A DNA stretch of 64,000 bases from Bacillota bacterium. GTDB lineage: Bacteria; Bacillota; Clostridia; Lachnospirales; Lachnospiraceae. Position numbers and translations under genes: made by a program. The DNA is taken from positions 1 through 64,000 of the forward strand of contig JAEZJW010000106.1 in the NCBI GenBank assembly GCA_023415595.1. Reading direction: 5' to 3'. This document shows, piece by piece, positions 8,254 to 16,488 of the stretch. Below the pieces are notes generated by a model, which did not search any database, was not told the DNA's origin, and saw only the letters and a list, made by a program, of their open reading frames with translations. The first letter of the stretch is position 1, and every line of letters begins with the position of its first letter.

Positions 8254-8952
8254 TTACCAGGCGTTTCTTCTGCGGTATTCCCTACAGGCCTGTTTAAACT
8301 TAGAGGTCTGCCGGAACGCAAGCTCTACCCGCTCCCCATTCTCCATCAGTATGTACTTCCCTATCTCTTCAACATATGCCATATTCACGATAAAGGCTTT
8401 ATGGACACGGTAGAAATCACCGGTATGTAGCATCTGCTCCCATGCACTCATGGACTGGCTGCTCTCATAACAGTCCTTTTTCGTACGTACGATGCAGCAC
8501 CGGTCTGCATACTCGATATACAGAATATCCCTAGGCTTAATATATCTGGTTGTTCCGCTCTTCTGCAGAGCTATTCTGGAACTCCCTGTTAATTCGTCAA
8601 GTGCATCTTTAAATGCCTTAATCATATCCTCTTCCTTAAGAGGCTTTAGCAGGTACCTAAATGCCTTGACTCTGTACCCGTCCTGCATAAAGTCCCCATG
8701 TCCTGTAACGAAGATAATTAGCAGCTCTTCTCCCCTTAATCTAAGCTCCTTCGCAGTCTCCAATCCATCCTTCCCCTTCATCTGCACATCAAGGAACAGA
8801 ATATCAATGGTTCTCTCATAGGAAAGCAGCTCTTCCCCGGAGGCAAAGCATACAACTTCAAAATCCAGCAGACAGGTCTCCTTATACCTCAGACAGTATA
8901 GGGACATCTCCTCTCGGATCACAATTTCATCATCACAGATACCGATTCTCAT
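8254..8952 (-). CDS. LytTR-family response regulator (AgrA/ComE-like)
   Basis: Cytoplasmic DNA-binding regulator paired with the GHKL kinase downstream. It has a receiver domain (acidic pair in CDDE, phosphoacceptor Asp in ILFLDVQM, conserved Lys in YLLKPL) and a LytTR domain starting about residue 130 (TTRYIKPRDILYIEYADRC, then FYRVHKAFIVNM). The start is placed at ATG 8952, which has GAGGAAG just upstream; earlier in-frame ATGs lack one. LytTR proteins bind pairs of short direct repeats, so the 19-bp repeats that follow this gene are a possible target. Confidence 0.9.
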   Translation of the reverse strand: MRIGICDDEIVIREEMSLYCLRYKETCLLDFEVVCFASGEELLSYERTIDILFLDVQMKGKDGLETAKELRLRGEELLIIFVTGHGDFMQDGYRVKAFRYLLKPLKEEDMIKAFKDALDELTGSSRIALQKSGTTRYIKPRDILYIEYADRCCIVRTKKDCYESSQSMSAWEQMLHTGDFYRVHKAFIVNMAYVEEIGKYILMENGERVELAFRQTSKFKQACREYRRRNAW

Positions 8953-9152
8953 ATCTTCCTCATACATTTTCATCATTTACCTAATCATAACAACCTTGAC
9001 AAAATTCGTCAAGCAATTCATTTCCATGAATAGTAAAAAGATTAGATCTCCGTTACAGTTCAGCCTTCCATGCTATAAAACCAGACCAGAGAAGAATGCT
9101 CCCATGGATGAGACGCTCCCGCTTAACTGCATTACGTTGTTAAGATTTTATG

Positions 9153-9181
9153 TCTACAAATGTGATCAACCATGTTATAAT
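9153..9181 (+). promoter_or_regulatory. Sigma-A-type promoter of luxS
   Basis: TCTACA at 9153-9158 and a perfect TATAAT at 9176-9181 with a 17-base spacer, 35 bases before the luxS start codon. Confidence 0.65.
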
Positions 9182-9216
9182 AAACATAAACCAAAATCAG
9201 AAAGGTAAGGTACCAT

Positions 9217-9696
9217 ATGAAGCAGATTGCCAGCTTTACCATAGATCATATGCGTTTGCTCGCGGGCGTATATGTATCAAGGAAGGATAAAATCGGGAGT
9301 GAGACTATCACTACCTTTGATCTTAGAATAACCAGACCGAATTTCGAACCGGTCATGTTAACAGGTGAGATTCATACTCTGGAGCACTTGGGTGCCACCT
9401 ACTTAAGAAATCGTAAGGATTATGCAGACAGAGTCGTATATTTCGGACCTATGGGGTGTCGAACCGGGTTCTACCTGTTATTGGGCGGCGATTACCAATC
9501 GAAGGACATCCTGCCCCTGATGATTGAGATGTTTGAGTTTATCCGAGATTTTAACGGAGATATTCCGGGGGCCACAGCAGAGAACTGCGGCAATTATTCC
9601 GATATGAACCTGGAACTTGCTAAGTATTATGCAAAACGTTATTTGGAGCAGGTTCTATATCAGATTGATGATACTACCTTGAATTATCCTGTATAA
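9217..9696 (+). CDS. luxS: S-ribosylhomocysteine lyase LuxS
   Basis: Cleaves S-ribosylhomocysteine to homocysteine and DPD, the precursor of autoinducer-2, in the activated methyl cycle. The 159-residue protein has the metal site HTLEH (His53, Glu56, His57), the catalytic Cys in GPMGCRTGFY and the third metal ligand Cys in AENCGNY. It is a single gene with its own promoter and a terminator. It is divergent from the LytTR/GHKL regulator genes, so two kinds of cell-signalling genes lie side by side. No other methyl-cycle gene is nearby. Confidence 0.96.
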   Translation: MKQIASFTIDHMRLLAGVYVSRKDKIGSETITTFDLRITRPNFEPVMLTGEIHTLEHLGATYLRNRKDYADRVVYFGPMGCRTGFYLLLGGDYQSKDILPLMIEMFEFIRDFNGDIPGATAENCGNYSDMNLELAKYYAKRYLEQVLYQIDDTTLNYPV

Positions 9697-9748
9697 CTAA
9701 ATATGCATTTGTAGTACTACAGAAATATTCTGTACTACATGTTAACGA

Positions 9749-9798
9749 ATGGATTGTCCGTACCAGCCGAAATAGGTCGGTAAGACAATCCATTTTTT
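9749..9798 (+). terminator. Rho-independent terminator of luxS
   Basis: AATGGATTGTC (9749) pairs with GACAATCCATT (9784-9794) with an inner CCG..CGG stem, and a run of T follows to 9798. Confidence 0.88.
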
Positions 9799-9912
9799 AT
9801 TTAGTAACAGCCAATTTCGTCAGTACATCAGATAACTATGAACAGTATCCTCTCATGCATCAATATAAACTCCATGAATATACTGTAATGAGTATATCAT
9901 ATGGGGGAAAAT

Positions 9913-10602
9913 ATGGCAGACACTGACATTTTACACACAGCGGAAATTCTGAAGGCCGCATTACCTTATGTCGATGTCCGGACAAAGACAACCATGGATC
10001 TACTCTTAAAGCTCTATGAGTTAATAGATTGCTTGCGCAGATTGGGAAAGAATAGCTTGAATTCCTGTGACTATGAGGAGCAGAAGGCTGATATGGAGTC
10101 CATGCTGAAAAGTATCAGACCGCTTTGTAAGGATCCGGAGAAGGCCATGGTAGACCAGCTCCTAAACTTCTATAATGCAAAGCGTATGTATGAAATGTAT
10201 AATACCTATATGTCAGCCATGAAGACAATGCAAGAATTTGGTGGCTTTTCATCCGGAACTGATGGAGAAGCATCAGATAGCTTTATGAATAATTTCTCCG
10301 GTTTTGACTTCTCTTCCATCTTCGGCAACAACTCTGGCAGCAGCTCAAGCTCTGAGGAAGCTTCTGATTCAGAAGCTGCATCGGAATATCATGGAGAGGA
10401 TGCAGATTACTCGGATCGGGAAGACAAGGAAGGACAACACACTGATGATACTGAAGGTGGTCAGGGCAACGGAGGCAACAATCAGATGTTTGATATGTTG
10501 AAGAATATGATACCACCGGAACAGATGAGTACCTTCGAAAACCTACGAATGCTTTTTAATACCATGTCATATGATGATAATAAGAAAACCGATTCTATGT
10601 AA
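9913..10602 (+). CDS. Unknown protein with acidic low-complexity middle, related to the next gene
   Basis: No recognised family. The start is put at ATG 9913 (first residues MADTDILHT) because GGGGG lies five bases upstream; the in-frame ATG at 9901 has no ribosome site. The N-terminal 100 residues are helical. Residues about 120-185 are rich in Ser, Gly, Asp and Glu and look disordered. The C-terminal helical part (LKNMIPPEQMSTFENLRMLF) closely resembles the C-terminus of the next gene (ILTKNMSPKEKSQFEMIRKM). No signal peptide or membrane segment is seen. Probably co-transcribed with the next gene, 12 bases downstream. Confidence 0.7.
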   Translation: MADTDILHTAEILKAALPYVDVRTKTTMDLLLKLYELIDCLRRLGKNSLNSCDYEEQKADMESMLKSIRPLCKDPEKAMVDQLLNFYNAKRMYEMYNTYMSAMKTMQEFGGFSSGTDGEASDSFMNNFSGFDFSSIFGNNSGSSSSSEEASDSEAASEYHGEDADYSDREDKEGQHTDDTEGGQGNGGNNQMFDMLKNMIPPEQMSTFENLRMLFNTMSYDDNKKTDSM

Positions 10603-10614
10603 GGAGCGATGACA

Positions 10615-10893
10615 ATGGCTGACACGTCATGGACGAATAATCCTAAAATGAAAAACGTAGATCCCCGCAAGCTTGCGATTCTCTTAGAGGTAATGAAAGA
10701 AGCCGAAGGAAAACCGATGGATAAATTAATACCTCTTCTTATGAATACAAATAAAAGATTAAATGAACAGAATCTTACCTTTAACAAGGATGAAAGTGAC
10801 ATCATGATGGAGATTTTAACAAAGAATATGTCCCCGAAGGAAAAATCACAATTCGAAATGATCCGGAAAATGATGCAGCAGCAGAAGAAGTAA
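10615..10893 (+). CDS. Small unknown helical protein sharing a C-terminal motif with its neighbour
   Basis: A 92-residue protein, started at ATG 10615, which is 8 bases after AAGGAG; the ATG two codons earlier is too close to that site. Highly charged and Met-rich, predicted all-helical and cytoplasmic. Its last 30 residues repeat the pattern K-N-M-x-P-x-E-x-x-x-F-E-x-(L/I)-R found in the upstream protein, so the pair probably arose by duplication or binds a common partner. Function unknown. Confidence 0.7.
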   Translation: MADTSWTNNPKMKNVDPRKLAILLEVMKEAEGKPMDKLIPLLMNTNKRLNEQNLTFNKDESDIMMEILTKNMSPKEKSQFEMIRKMMQQQKK

Positions 10894-10927
10894 TCCTGCA
10901 ATGGACCGGTGCCCCTTTAGCCTAATG

Positions 10928-11066
10928 ATGTTTATCATATTTTAATTTACAAAAATAGCATGAGATGATTTATCCATCGGAGACACGTTCTCACTCTGTT
11001 TGAAAATGACTCCTTATGGATAAATCATCCCACGCTATTATTTTGATATATGGATGTGATAAACAT
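10928..11066. terminator. Long nested inverted repeat between convergent genes
   Basis: AATAGCATGAGATGATTTATCCAT at 10954-10977 (near-perfect, with small bulges) pairs with the copy at 11016-11039. An outer arm ATGTTTATCA (10928) pairs with TGATAAACAT (11057-11066). TTTT follows the plus-strand right arm, and AAAAA precedes the left arm, giving T runs on both strands. It can terminate both converging transcripts. Its length is greater than an ordinary terminator needs. Confidence 0.75.
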
Positions 11067-11093
11067 TTATATTTTATGAGGGCCCATATTATC

Positions 11094-11597
11094 CTAAATA
11101 TAAATTTCAGACTTTTCTGGATCCGATATGATCTCGACAAATAAACCGACATCTCTGATGGAATCGATAATCTCCTTCCGTATCTCCCGGCAGAAGAGCT
11201 TCATGGTGTAATCATCACCGAAGGATATCACAAAATCCATAGCCCCCGACGCCAGAGTACACCTAAGCTGCTCCCTTAAATTTAATCTGCATAGCTCGTA
11301 TATCTCATCTGAACAGACCTTACTGCCTTCCATTGCCTTATGATATGCCTCAAGCATTTTATCAGAATAATAATCCGGATATAGCTTCATTGACGATGCA
11401 AATTCTGTTTCATTTCTGTTTAGTTCCAAACCGGAGATATTAAGTCTTTCTATTCCATGAAAGCTCATAATTAACTTCACCGCTTTGATATACAACAATC
11501 TCCCAATATCGGACATCGGGGTCCAGACATTCATTAGGAGCATTCCATTCCGGTTAAGGTATTTGAGATTGTATTCACCAAACATAGGACTGTGCAC
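11094..11597 (-). CDS. Unknown cytoplasmic protein
   Basis: 167 residues from a GTG start at 11597 (or ATG 11585, both plausible), overlapping the end of the upstream membrane-protein gene, so the two are likely translated together. Mixed alpha/beta composition with no signal peptide, no membrane helix and no motif I can name. The early segment MLLMNVWTPMSDIGRLLY and the later LREQLRCTLASGAMDFVISF look like a folded domain. It may depend on its membrane neighbour. Confidence 0.65.
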   Translation of the reverse strand: MHSPMFGEYNLKYLNRNGMLLMNVWTPMSDIGRLLYIKAVKLIMSFHGIERLNISGLELNRNETEFASSMKLYPDYYSDKMLEAYHKAMEGSKVCSDEIYELCRLNLREQLRCTLASGAMDFVISFGDDYTMKLFCREIRKEIIDSIRDVGLFVEIISDPEKSEIYI

Positions 11598-12303
11598 TGA
11601 GGTACAAAATAAGCATGAAGATAGTAAATCTGGAAATCAGCAGTGTCTGCTTGTAAGCATGAGAAGGGAGTGTTCCACGATCGATAGCCCATGTAATCTT
11701 ATGTCTTAAGAATACCCACTTCCATAGCTTAAAGCTAAGCAGTTCAGCTATATATAGGAGACAAACTAATGCATAGACGAACGGGTTTACCTTCGGTTTG
11801 GTAATTTCCCGAAAGGCCAGTGCAGCGATAGGATTATATTTATAGCTTGCAGCATCACTATTGTTTGAAGGCTTAGCCATGGATCTTTGAAAGCCGTTAT
11901 ATTGATGTTTATAAACCTCGATTCCCTCATGATTAGTTATTGTAACTAAGCTATGCTCCCAGTTCTCCATGTTGCTGAAGCTTAGGGTATAGCTTTCAGC
12001 GGGTAAATAATCATATAGCATCGTTATTGTTGCTTCTGCTACCTCATCCTTACTCCCTTTTACCCGGATCGTTCCCGCCTTCAGGATATATTCCGTGGTG
12101 TCCCCATGTTTTTTGACTTCCACCTTGGTACCATCCATCATAACTTGGGTGAACAGCTCCTTCGTATAGAAGACGAACATCAGGGTAAGAAAAGCAACTA
12201 CAATCCGTTTTACCCATTTATCGCTCTTCCGCTCCTCCTTCTCCGTATGCTCTTTGTCTTTATCCCGATCACCATAGACATCGATCTGAATTCTATAACT
12301 CAT
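11575..12303 (-). CDS. Unknown membrane protein with extracytoplasmic domain
   Basis: 242 residues. A charged cytoplasmic N-terminus (about 30 residues) precedes a helix (VVAFLTLMFVFYTKELF). A domain of roughly 110 residues, probably outside the membrane, follows, then two further helices near the C-terminus (FVYALVCLLYIAELLSF and ISRFTIFMLILYL). I recognise no family. Its last bases overlap the next gene, which suggests a two-gene unit. Confidence 0.65.
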   Translation of the reverse strand: MSYRIQIDVYGDRDKDKEHTEKEERKSDKWVKRIVVAFLTLMFVFYTKELFTQVMMDGTKVEVKKHGDTTEYILKAGTIRVKGSKDEVAEATITMLYDYLPAESYTLSFSNMENWEHSLVTITNHEGIEVYKHQYNGFQRSMAKPSNNSDAASYKYNPIAALAFREITKPKVNPFVYALVCLLYIAELLSFKLWKWVFLRHKITWAIDRGTLPSHAYKQTLLISRFTIFMLILYLSAQSYVW

Positions 12304-12438
12304 TCCCTACCTCCACAAGGTCACAGTGCGTAAGATTTGTAAACCATTACGTCATTCCTATCATACCATAATTACCAACTCATTCCATTAAAAAAACATT
12401 AGAAAAATGATAAATATTATGAATCATGTAGTTAGAAT

Positions 12439-12478
12439 AAGCCCTGGTATCCTTCAATCATAATGGATACCAAGGCTT
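12439..12478. terminator. Hairpin terminator downstream of pgsA
   Basis: AAGCCCTGGTATCC (12439-12452) pairs with GGATACCAAGGCTTT (12464-12478), with T-rich sequence on both sides. It lies after the stop of the minus-strand pgsA. Confidence 0.75.
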
Positions 12479-12509
12479 TATTATCCTCTATCTGCTTCTG
12501 CCCCATCTA

Positions 12510-13097
12510 TCAGTTCAGCTTAACCTCTTTCACTTCCCGGTACATTCTGAAATATTCCCTGATGTAAAGTAGGAAGGATAACATCAGAAATACGCCGCAT
12601 ACGAGCATCAGGATGTTAACCACGAAGGAGTCAAGCTTCGGAGCCGCCACCAGTACCAACATCGTAGCATAAAATACCGTCGTCGATACTTTCCCGAACC
12701 ATTTGGCTCCATTCAGCCTACGTTCCTTCTTCAGCATTGCAATTCCCGCAAATAGCATGAATAACTGCATCGTTACAAACAGTATTAATAGCAGGAACAT
12801 GTATTTTATCTCTACGACTAATACAAAAATTAAGGAAGCCTGGGTAAGCTTATCGGCCATCGGATCAATTAGTTTTCCGAAATCGGTAACCATATGGAAG
12901 GTCCTGGCGATAAAGCCATCCAGAAAATCCGTCAGTCCCGAGACAAAGACAACCGCTGCTGCCTGTATATATTCCCGTGCTTCTTCTGCATTAATGTATA
13001 GTATCACAAATACCGGAATCAGCAAGAACCGGATATAACATAATATATTCGGTATGCTCCATAAATCCTTCTTTGAAAACTTCGCTAACACCTTCAT
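12510..13097 (-). CDS. pgsA: CDP-alcohol phosphatidyltransferase (CDP-diacylglycerol-glycerol-3-phosphate 3-phosphatidyltransferase type)
   Basis: Membrane enzyme that makes phosphatidylglycerophosphate, the first step to phosphatidylglycerol. The family motif is complete: TDFLDGFIAR, eight residues, then GKLIDPMAD (three key Asp residues). About six membrane helices follow, as expected. The start is ATG 13097, which has AGGGGGAT upstream; an upstream in-frame start would add 27 residues without a ribosome site. CDP-alcohol transferases share this motif, so another polar head group is possible, but length and sequence fit PgsA. Confidence 0.85.
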   Translation of the reverse strand: MKVLAKFSKKDLWSIPNILCYIRFLLIPVFVILYINAEEAREYIQAAAVVFVSGLTDFLDGFIARTFHMVTDFGKLIDPMADKLTQASLIFVLVVEIKYMFLLLILFVTMQLFMLFAGIAMLKKERRLNGAKWFGKVSTTVFYATMLVLVAAPKLDSFVVNILMLVCGVFLMLSFLLYIREYFRMYREVKEVKLN

Positions 13098-13355
13098 ACT
13101 TATCCCCCTGTTAAAGTGGCCCTTCCTCTCGTGACATATCTTACAGGATTTCCGATGAAACGCTTCAGGTATATACATAACTGCATGATGAAACTCTTTT
13201 CATTCGTCTGCCATTAGTCATAATTTTAACATATGAATCATTATTATGAAAGAATATTTTACTACAAATTTATGAAAATAATCAAGATTCTGACACTAAT
13301 TTGATGCCCGATAGGAAATTTCTTATCCTCCTAATGATTTTACCATATTTAACTA

Positions 13356-13430
13356 AAAAAAGTCCATCCAAAAGTAATCATTCCGACAGGTATTTCATGA
13401 TATCGGGAGCTTCTACTTAAAGATGGACCT
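13356..13430 (-). terminator. Terminator of leuS
   Basis: On the minus strand AGGTCCATCTTTAAGTA pairs with TTACTTTTGGATGGACT across a loop, followed by a run of seven T. It lies about 40 bases after the leuS stop. Confidence 0.8.
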
Positions 13431-13466
13431 CATTTACTACTATAATTTATTTGCTTGTTTTATTGT

Positions 13467-15551
13467 TTATGCCTGTTTTACTACCAGGTTAACAATCTTG
13501 CCGGGAACATAGATCTCCTTGATTACGGTACCGCCTAACTTATCTGCTATTGCAGCACGGGCAGCGGTAATTGCTTCCTCCTTAGTGGCATCTGCAGATA
13601 CCATAACCGTCATCTTCGTCTTACCGTTCACCTGGACTGCGATCTCGATCTCGCTGTCCTTCATCTTGGATTCATCATGAACCGGCCAGTTATTCTGGAA
13701 TACTGAGGTAGTATGGCCTAACTGCGACCATAATTCTTCACTTGTATGAGGAATGAACGGAGCCAGCAGGATAATAGCAGTTTCCAGTGTCTCCTTGTCT
13801 ATACCGCCTTCTTTCTTCGCCAGGTCGATCATCTTATTGTTATATTCCATGAAACCGCTGACAACGGTATTTAAGCTGAAGGACTCGAGACGGGTGGTGA
13901 TATCATAAATCATGCGGTTACGGACCTTCACCATTTCCTCAGTAGCTTTGATGTTCTTATCCTTGTTCTCAGTTACCAGATTGAAGAATCGGTTAATGAA
14001 ACGGTATACACCGTCAATACCCCTGTCATCCCACTCAGAATCAAGTTCCGGAGGTCCAACGAATAATTCATACATTCTTAGTGAATCACAGCCATAGTCG
14101 TTTACCAGAGCATCCGGAGAAACCACATTACCCTTGGATTTGCTCATCTTCGCTCCGTTCTTACCGATCATACCCTGGTTGAACAGCTTCTTAAAGGGTT
14201 CTTCGAAATCCACAGCTCCGATATCATAAAGGAACTTTGTATAGAATCTGGAATACAGCAGATGAAGAACCGCATGCTCCACGCCACCGATATACATATC
14301 CACCGGCAGATTCTCATGAGCCTTCTCTTTGGAAACCAGCTCTTTATCATTCTTACTGTCCACATATCGCAGGAAATACCAGGAGGAGCCTGCCCACTGG
14401 GGCATCGTATTCGTCTCTCTCTTAGCCGGCTTACCACAGCAAGGGCAGGTGGTATTAACCCATTCGTGGATATCCGCTAAAGGTGATTCACCGGTGCCGG
14501 TCGGCTGGTATTTCTCAACCTCGGGTAATAAAAGGGGCAGCTGATCCTCCGGAACAGGTACCGCTCCGCATTCTTCACAATGAACGATCGGAATCGGCTC
14601 TCCCCAGTAACGCTGTCTGGAGAATACCCAATCGCGCAGTTTATAATTTACCGTCTTCTTGCCGATACCCATCCGGTCCAGCATATCCGGGACTTCACTC
14701 TTCGCCTTCTCAGAATCCATGCCGTTCCAATCACCGGAATTGATCATGATACCGGCTTCGGTATAGGCCTCAGTCAGTGCAGGGTTTTCCTTCCCATCCT
14801 TTGAGATGACCTGAACAATCGGAATGCCGAACTTCGTAGCGAAGTCAAAGTCTCTCTCATCATGGGCAGGTACGCACATGATGGCCCCGGTACCGTAATC
14901 CGCCAGAACATAGTCTGATAACCAGATCGGGATCGGCTTCTTCGTTAACGGATTGATCGCATAGCTTCCGGTAAACACACCGGTCTTCTCCTTATCCTGC
15001 ATACGATCCACGGAGGATCTCATGGAGGACTTGAAGATATAATCTTCGACTGCTGCCTGCTGCTCCTTCGAAGCCAGTTCCTTCGCCATCGCATGCTCAG
15101 GAGCCAGAACCATAAAGGTTGCTCCATATAGCGTATCAGGTCTGGTCGTATAGACACGGATCGCTTTCTCAGTGCCGTCCACGGTGAAATCCACCTCGGC
15201 GCCATAGCTCTTGCCGATCCAGTCGGACTGCATCTTCTTCACCTTTTCGGGCCAATCCAGCTTGTTTAAGTCTTCCAGCAGACGGTCGGCATAGGCGGTA
15301 ATCTTTAACATCCACTGCTTTAAGTTCTTCTTTGTAACAGTCGAACCGCACCGTTCACATTCGCCATTAACCACCTCTTCATTTGCAAGGCCAGTCTTAC
15401 AGGAAGGGCACCAGTTGATCGGCATCTGCTTCTCATAAGCGAGTCCGGCCTTGAACATCTTCACGAAGATCCACTGGGTCCACTTATAGAAATTAGGATC
15501 CGTGGTATTAACCTCCATATCCCAGTCATAGATTGCCGCGATCTCAATCAT
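13467..15551 (-). CDS. leuS: Leucyl-tRNA synthetase, main C-terminal part (after in-frame amber codon)
   Basis: Continuation of leuS in the same frame as the N-terminal part. It holds the rest of the catalytic fold (IYDWDMEVNTTDP), a zinc-ribbon (CPSCKTGLANEEVVNGECERC), the CP1 editing domain (TTRPDTLYGATFMVLAP), the KMSKS loop (GAKMSKSKGN), the anticodon-binding domain and the C-terminal extension. The only break is a TAG at 15555-15557, followed by CAG and then this ATG at 15551, which has no ribosome site. Either the gene is disrupted, or there is a base error, or the halves are made separately or by readthrough. As leuS is normally essential, an assembly error or second copy elsewhere are the leading explanations. 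Confidence 0.88.
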   Translation of the reverse strand: MIEIAAIYDWDMEVNTTDPNFYKWTQWIFVKMFKAGLAYEKQMPINWCPSCKTGLANEEVVNGECERCGSTVTKKNLKQWMLKITAYADRLLEDLNKLDWPEKVKKMQSDWIGKSYGAEVDFTVDGTEKAIRVYTTRPDTLYGATFMVLAPEHAMAKELASKEQQAAVEDYIFKSSMRSSVDRMQDKEKTGVFTGSYAINPLTKKPIPIWLSDYVLADYGTGAIMCVPAHDERDFDFATKFGIPIVQVISKDGKENPALTEAYTEAGIMINSGDWNGMDSEKAKSEVPDMLDRMGIGKKTVNYKLRDWVFSRQRYWGEPIPIVHCEECGAVPVPEDQLPLLLPEVEKYQPTGTGESPLADIHEWVNTTCPCCGKPAKRETNTMPQWAGSSWYFLRYVDSKNDKELVSKEKAHENLPVDMYIGGVEHAVLHLLYSRFYTKFLYDIGAVDFEEPFKKLFNQGMIGKNGAKMSKSKGNVVSPDALVNDYGCDSLRMYELFVGPPELDSEWDDRGIDGVYRFINRFFNLVTENKDKNIKATEEMVKVRNRMIYDITTRLESFSLNTVVSGFMEYNNKMIDLAKKEGGIDKETLETAIILLAPFIPHTSEELWSQLGHTTSVFQNNWPVHDESKMKDSEIEIAVQVNGKTKMTVMVSADATKEEAITAARAAIADKLGGTVIKEIYVPGKIVNLVVKQA

Positions 15552-15554
15552 CTG

Positions 15555-15878
15555 CTACTTGATAATGGCAACATTCACCGCAGTGGAATTGCTCGGATGC
15601 ACACCCATCTTAATGGCATAATTCTCTGCCGGAAGTCCGAAGGCATCCCAGCCCATCGGATGAATAATGTAATAGCCCATCAGGATCTTATATCTGCTCC
15701 AGACATCACTGATGACATAGCCCCTCCAATGTCCGACATGCAAACCGCTGCCTGAAGGGTACGGGAACATATCCAGACAATAATATTTGGGTCTCCCTTC
15801 CTTTACATTTACAGGATGCTCCTCCCAATGCTTTCTCCATTTCTTTTCAATTTCCTTATGACGATAAGGTGATGACAT
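15555..15878 (-). CDS. leuS: Leucyl-tRNA synthetase, N-terminal part ending at an in-frame amber codon
   Basis: The first 107 residues of LeuRS, with the HIGH motif in FPYPSGSGLHVGHWRGY (residues about 38-54) and WDAFGLPAEN, both intact. The start ATG has AGGAGGAGA upstream. Translation would stop at TAG after AVNVAIIK, where homologues continue with a basic residue and then Gln. The next in-frame codon after TAG is CAG, so the frame is unbroken apart from this one codon. Upstream lies a leucine T-box leader and a strong promoter, so the transcript is under normal leuS control. Confidence 0.88.
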   Translation of the reverse strand: MSSPYRHKEIEKKWRKHWEEHPVNVKEGRPKYYCLDMFPYPSGSGLHVGHWRGYVISDVWSRYKILMGYYIIHPMGWDAFGLPAENYAIKMGVHPSNSTAVNVAIIK

Positions 15879-16004
15879 ATCATTCTCCTCCTAATTAAAG
15901 ATCTTCTTCCAATAACTTTTCAGCTTAACAATGAAAGCTTATGGCCAAACAACTCTCTCTGTTAATGAAAGCATCCTGCTAATATCTGCTCCATGTTAAA
16001 GAGT

Positions 16005-16258
16005 ATAAAAAAACCTTCCGCCTCAATTAAGAGACGAAAGGTTATACTTCCGTGGTACCACTCTCATTCATCCTCTTACCTATGGTCAGAGGATGCACTT
16101 GATCTTCGATAACGGGAATACCGTCCCTGCCTACTGTCGTTCAGCCGGGAAGCTCAAAGGCGAGTTGGGAGTTTGCTGCTGCTATCTTACACCAACCGAT
16201 AGCTCTCTGTGAGCACATTGACTCTTAATACTCCTTATCATTGCTGATTTCTATAATT
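16005..16258 (-). promoter_or_regulatory. T-box leader (leucine) of leuS
   Basis: The conserved T-box sequence GAGTGGTACCACGG is on the minus strand at 16050-16063. Downstream lies a terminator (AACCTTTCGTCTC...GAGGCGGAAGGTT followed by seven T, 16009-16043) that the T-box can disrupt as antiterminator. Upstream is the Stem I distal region with AGAGAGC and GGTTGGTGTAAGATAGC. A CTC triplet (minus strand, plus 16162-16164) precedes CCTTTGAGC at the base of Stem I and is the likely leucine specifier codon. Uncharged tRNA-Leu should promote readthrough into leuS. Confidence 0.93.
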
Positions 16259-16273
16259 TATAATATATTTATT

Positions 16274-16301
16274 AATATATCACGACTTCTACTTTTGTCA
16301 A
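16274..16301 (-). promoter_or_regulatory. Promoter of the leuS T-box transcript
   Basis: TTGACA (plus 16296-16301) and TATATT (plus 16274-16279) with a 16-base spacer on the minus strand, just upstream of the T-box Stem I. Confidence 0.7.
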
Positions 16302-16402
16302 GTTCTTCTTAGAATATGTATAATATAACTTAATGCAAGATTTAATTCTTCCTTCGTTGTGTAGAAATAGAAATGTATCTTTATATGATTCTGTCCTTGA
16401 AC

Positions 16403-16438
16403 AAGGAACAGAGGCACTAAATTATGCCTCTGTTCCTT
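16403..16438 (-). terminator. Hairpin after the large repeat-protein gene
   Basis: A perfect 14-bp stem: AAGGAACAGAGGCA pairs with TGCCTCTGTTCCTT around an 8-base loop. It follows the stop of the 1928-residue gene. There is no clear T run on the minus strand, so termination strength is uncertain. The rest of 16302-16488 shows nothing else. Confidence 0.55.
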
Positions 16439-16488
16439 ATCCTCTTCAATTTTTCCAAATCTTATAAGCAAAAGATGATTGATGTTAC

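Noticed and set aside
8996..9208. 70-codon plus-strand frame between the LytTR regulator and luxS
   Set aside because: Starts with a TTG without ribosome site and contains the luxS promoter; no resemblance to a known signal peptide.
14168..14804. Overlapping frames on both strands inside leuS
   Set aside because: All lie within the conserved leuS coding sequence and lack ribosome sites.
15555..15557. Pyrrolysine or general TAG reassignment in leuS
   Set aside because: TAG ends the MBL gene at 31096-31098 and LeuRS has no pyrrolysine role; no downstream insertion-type structure was recognised.
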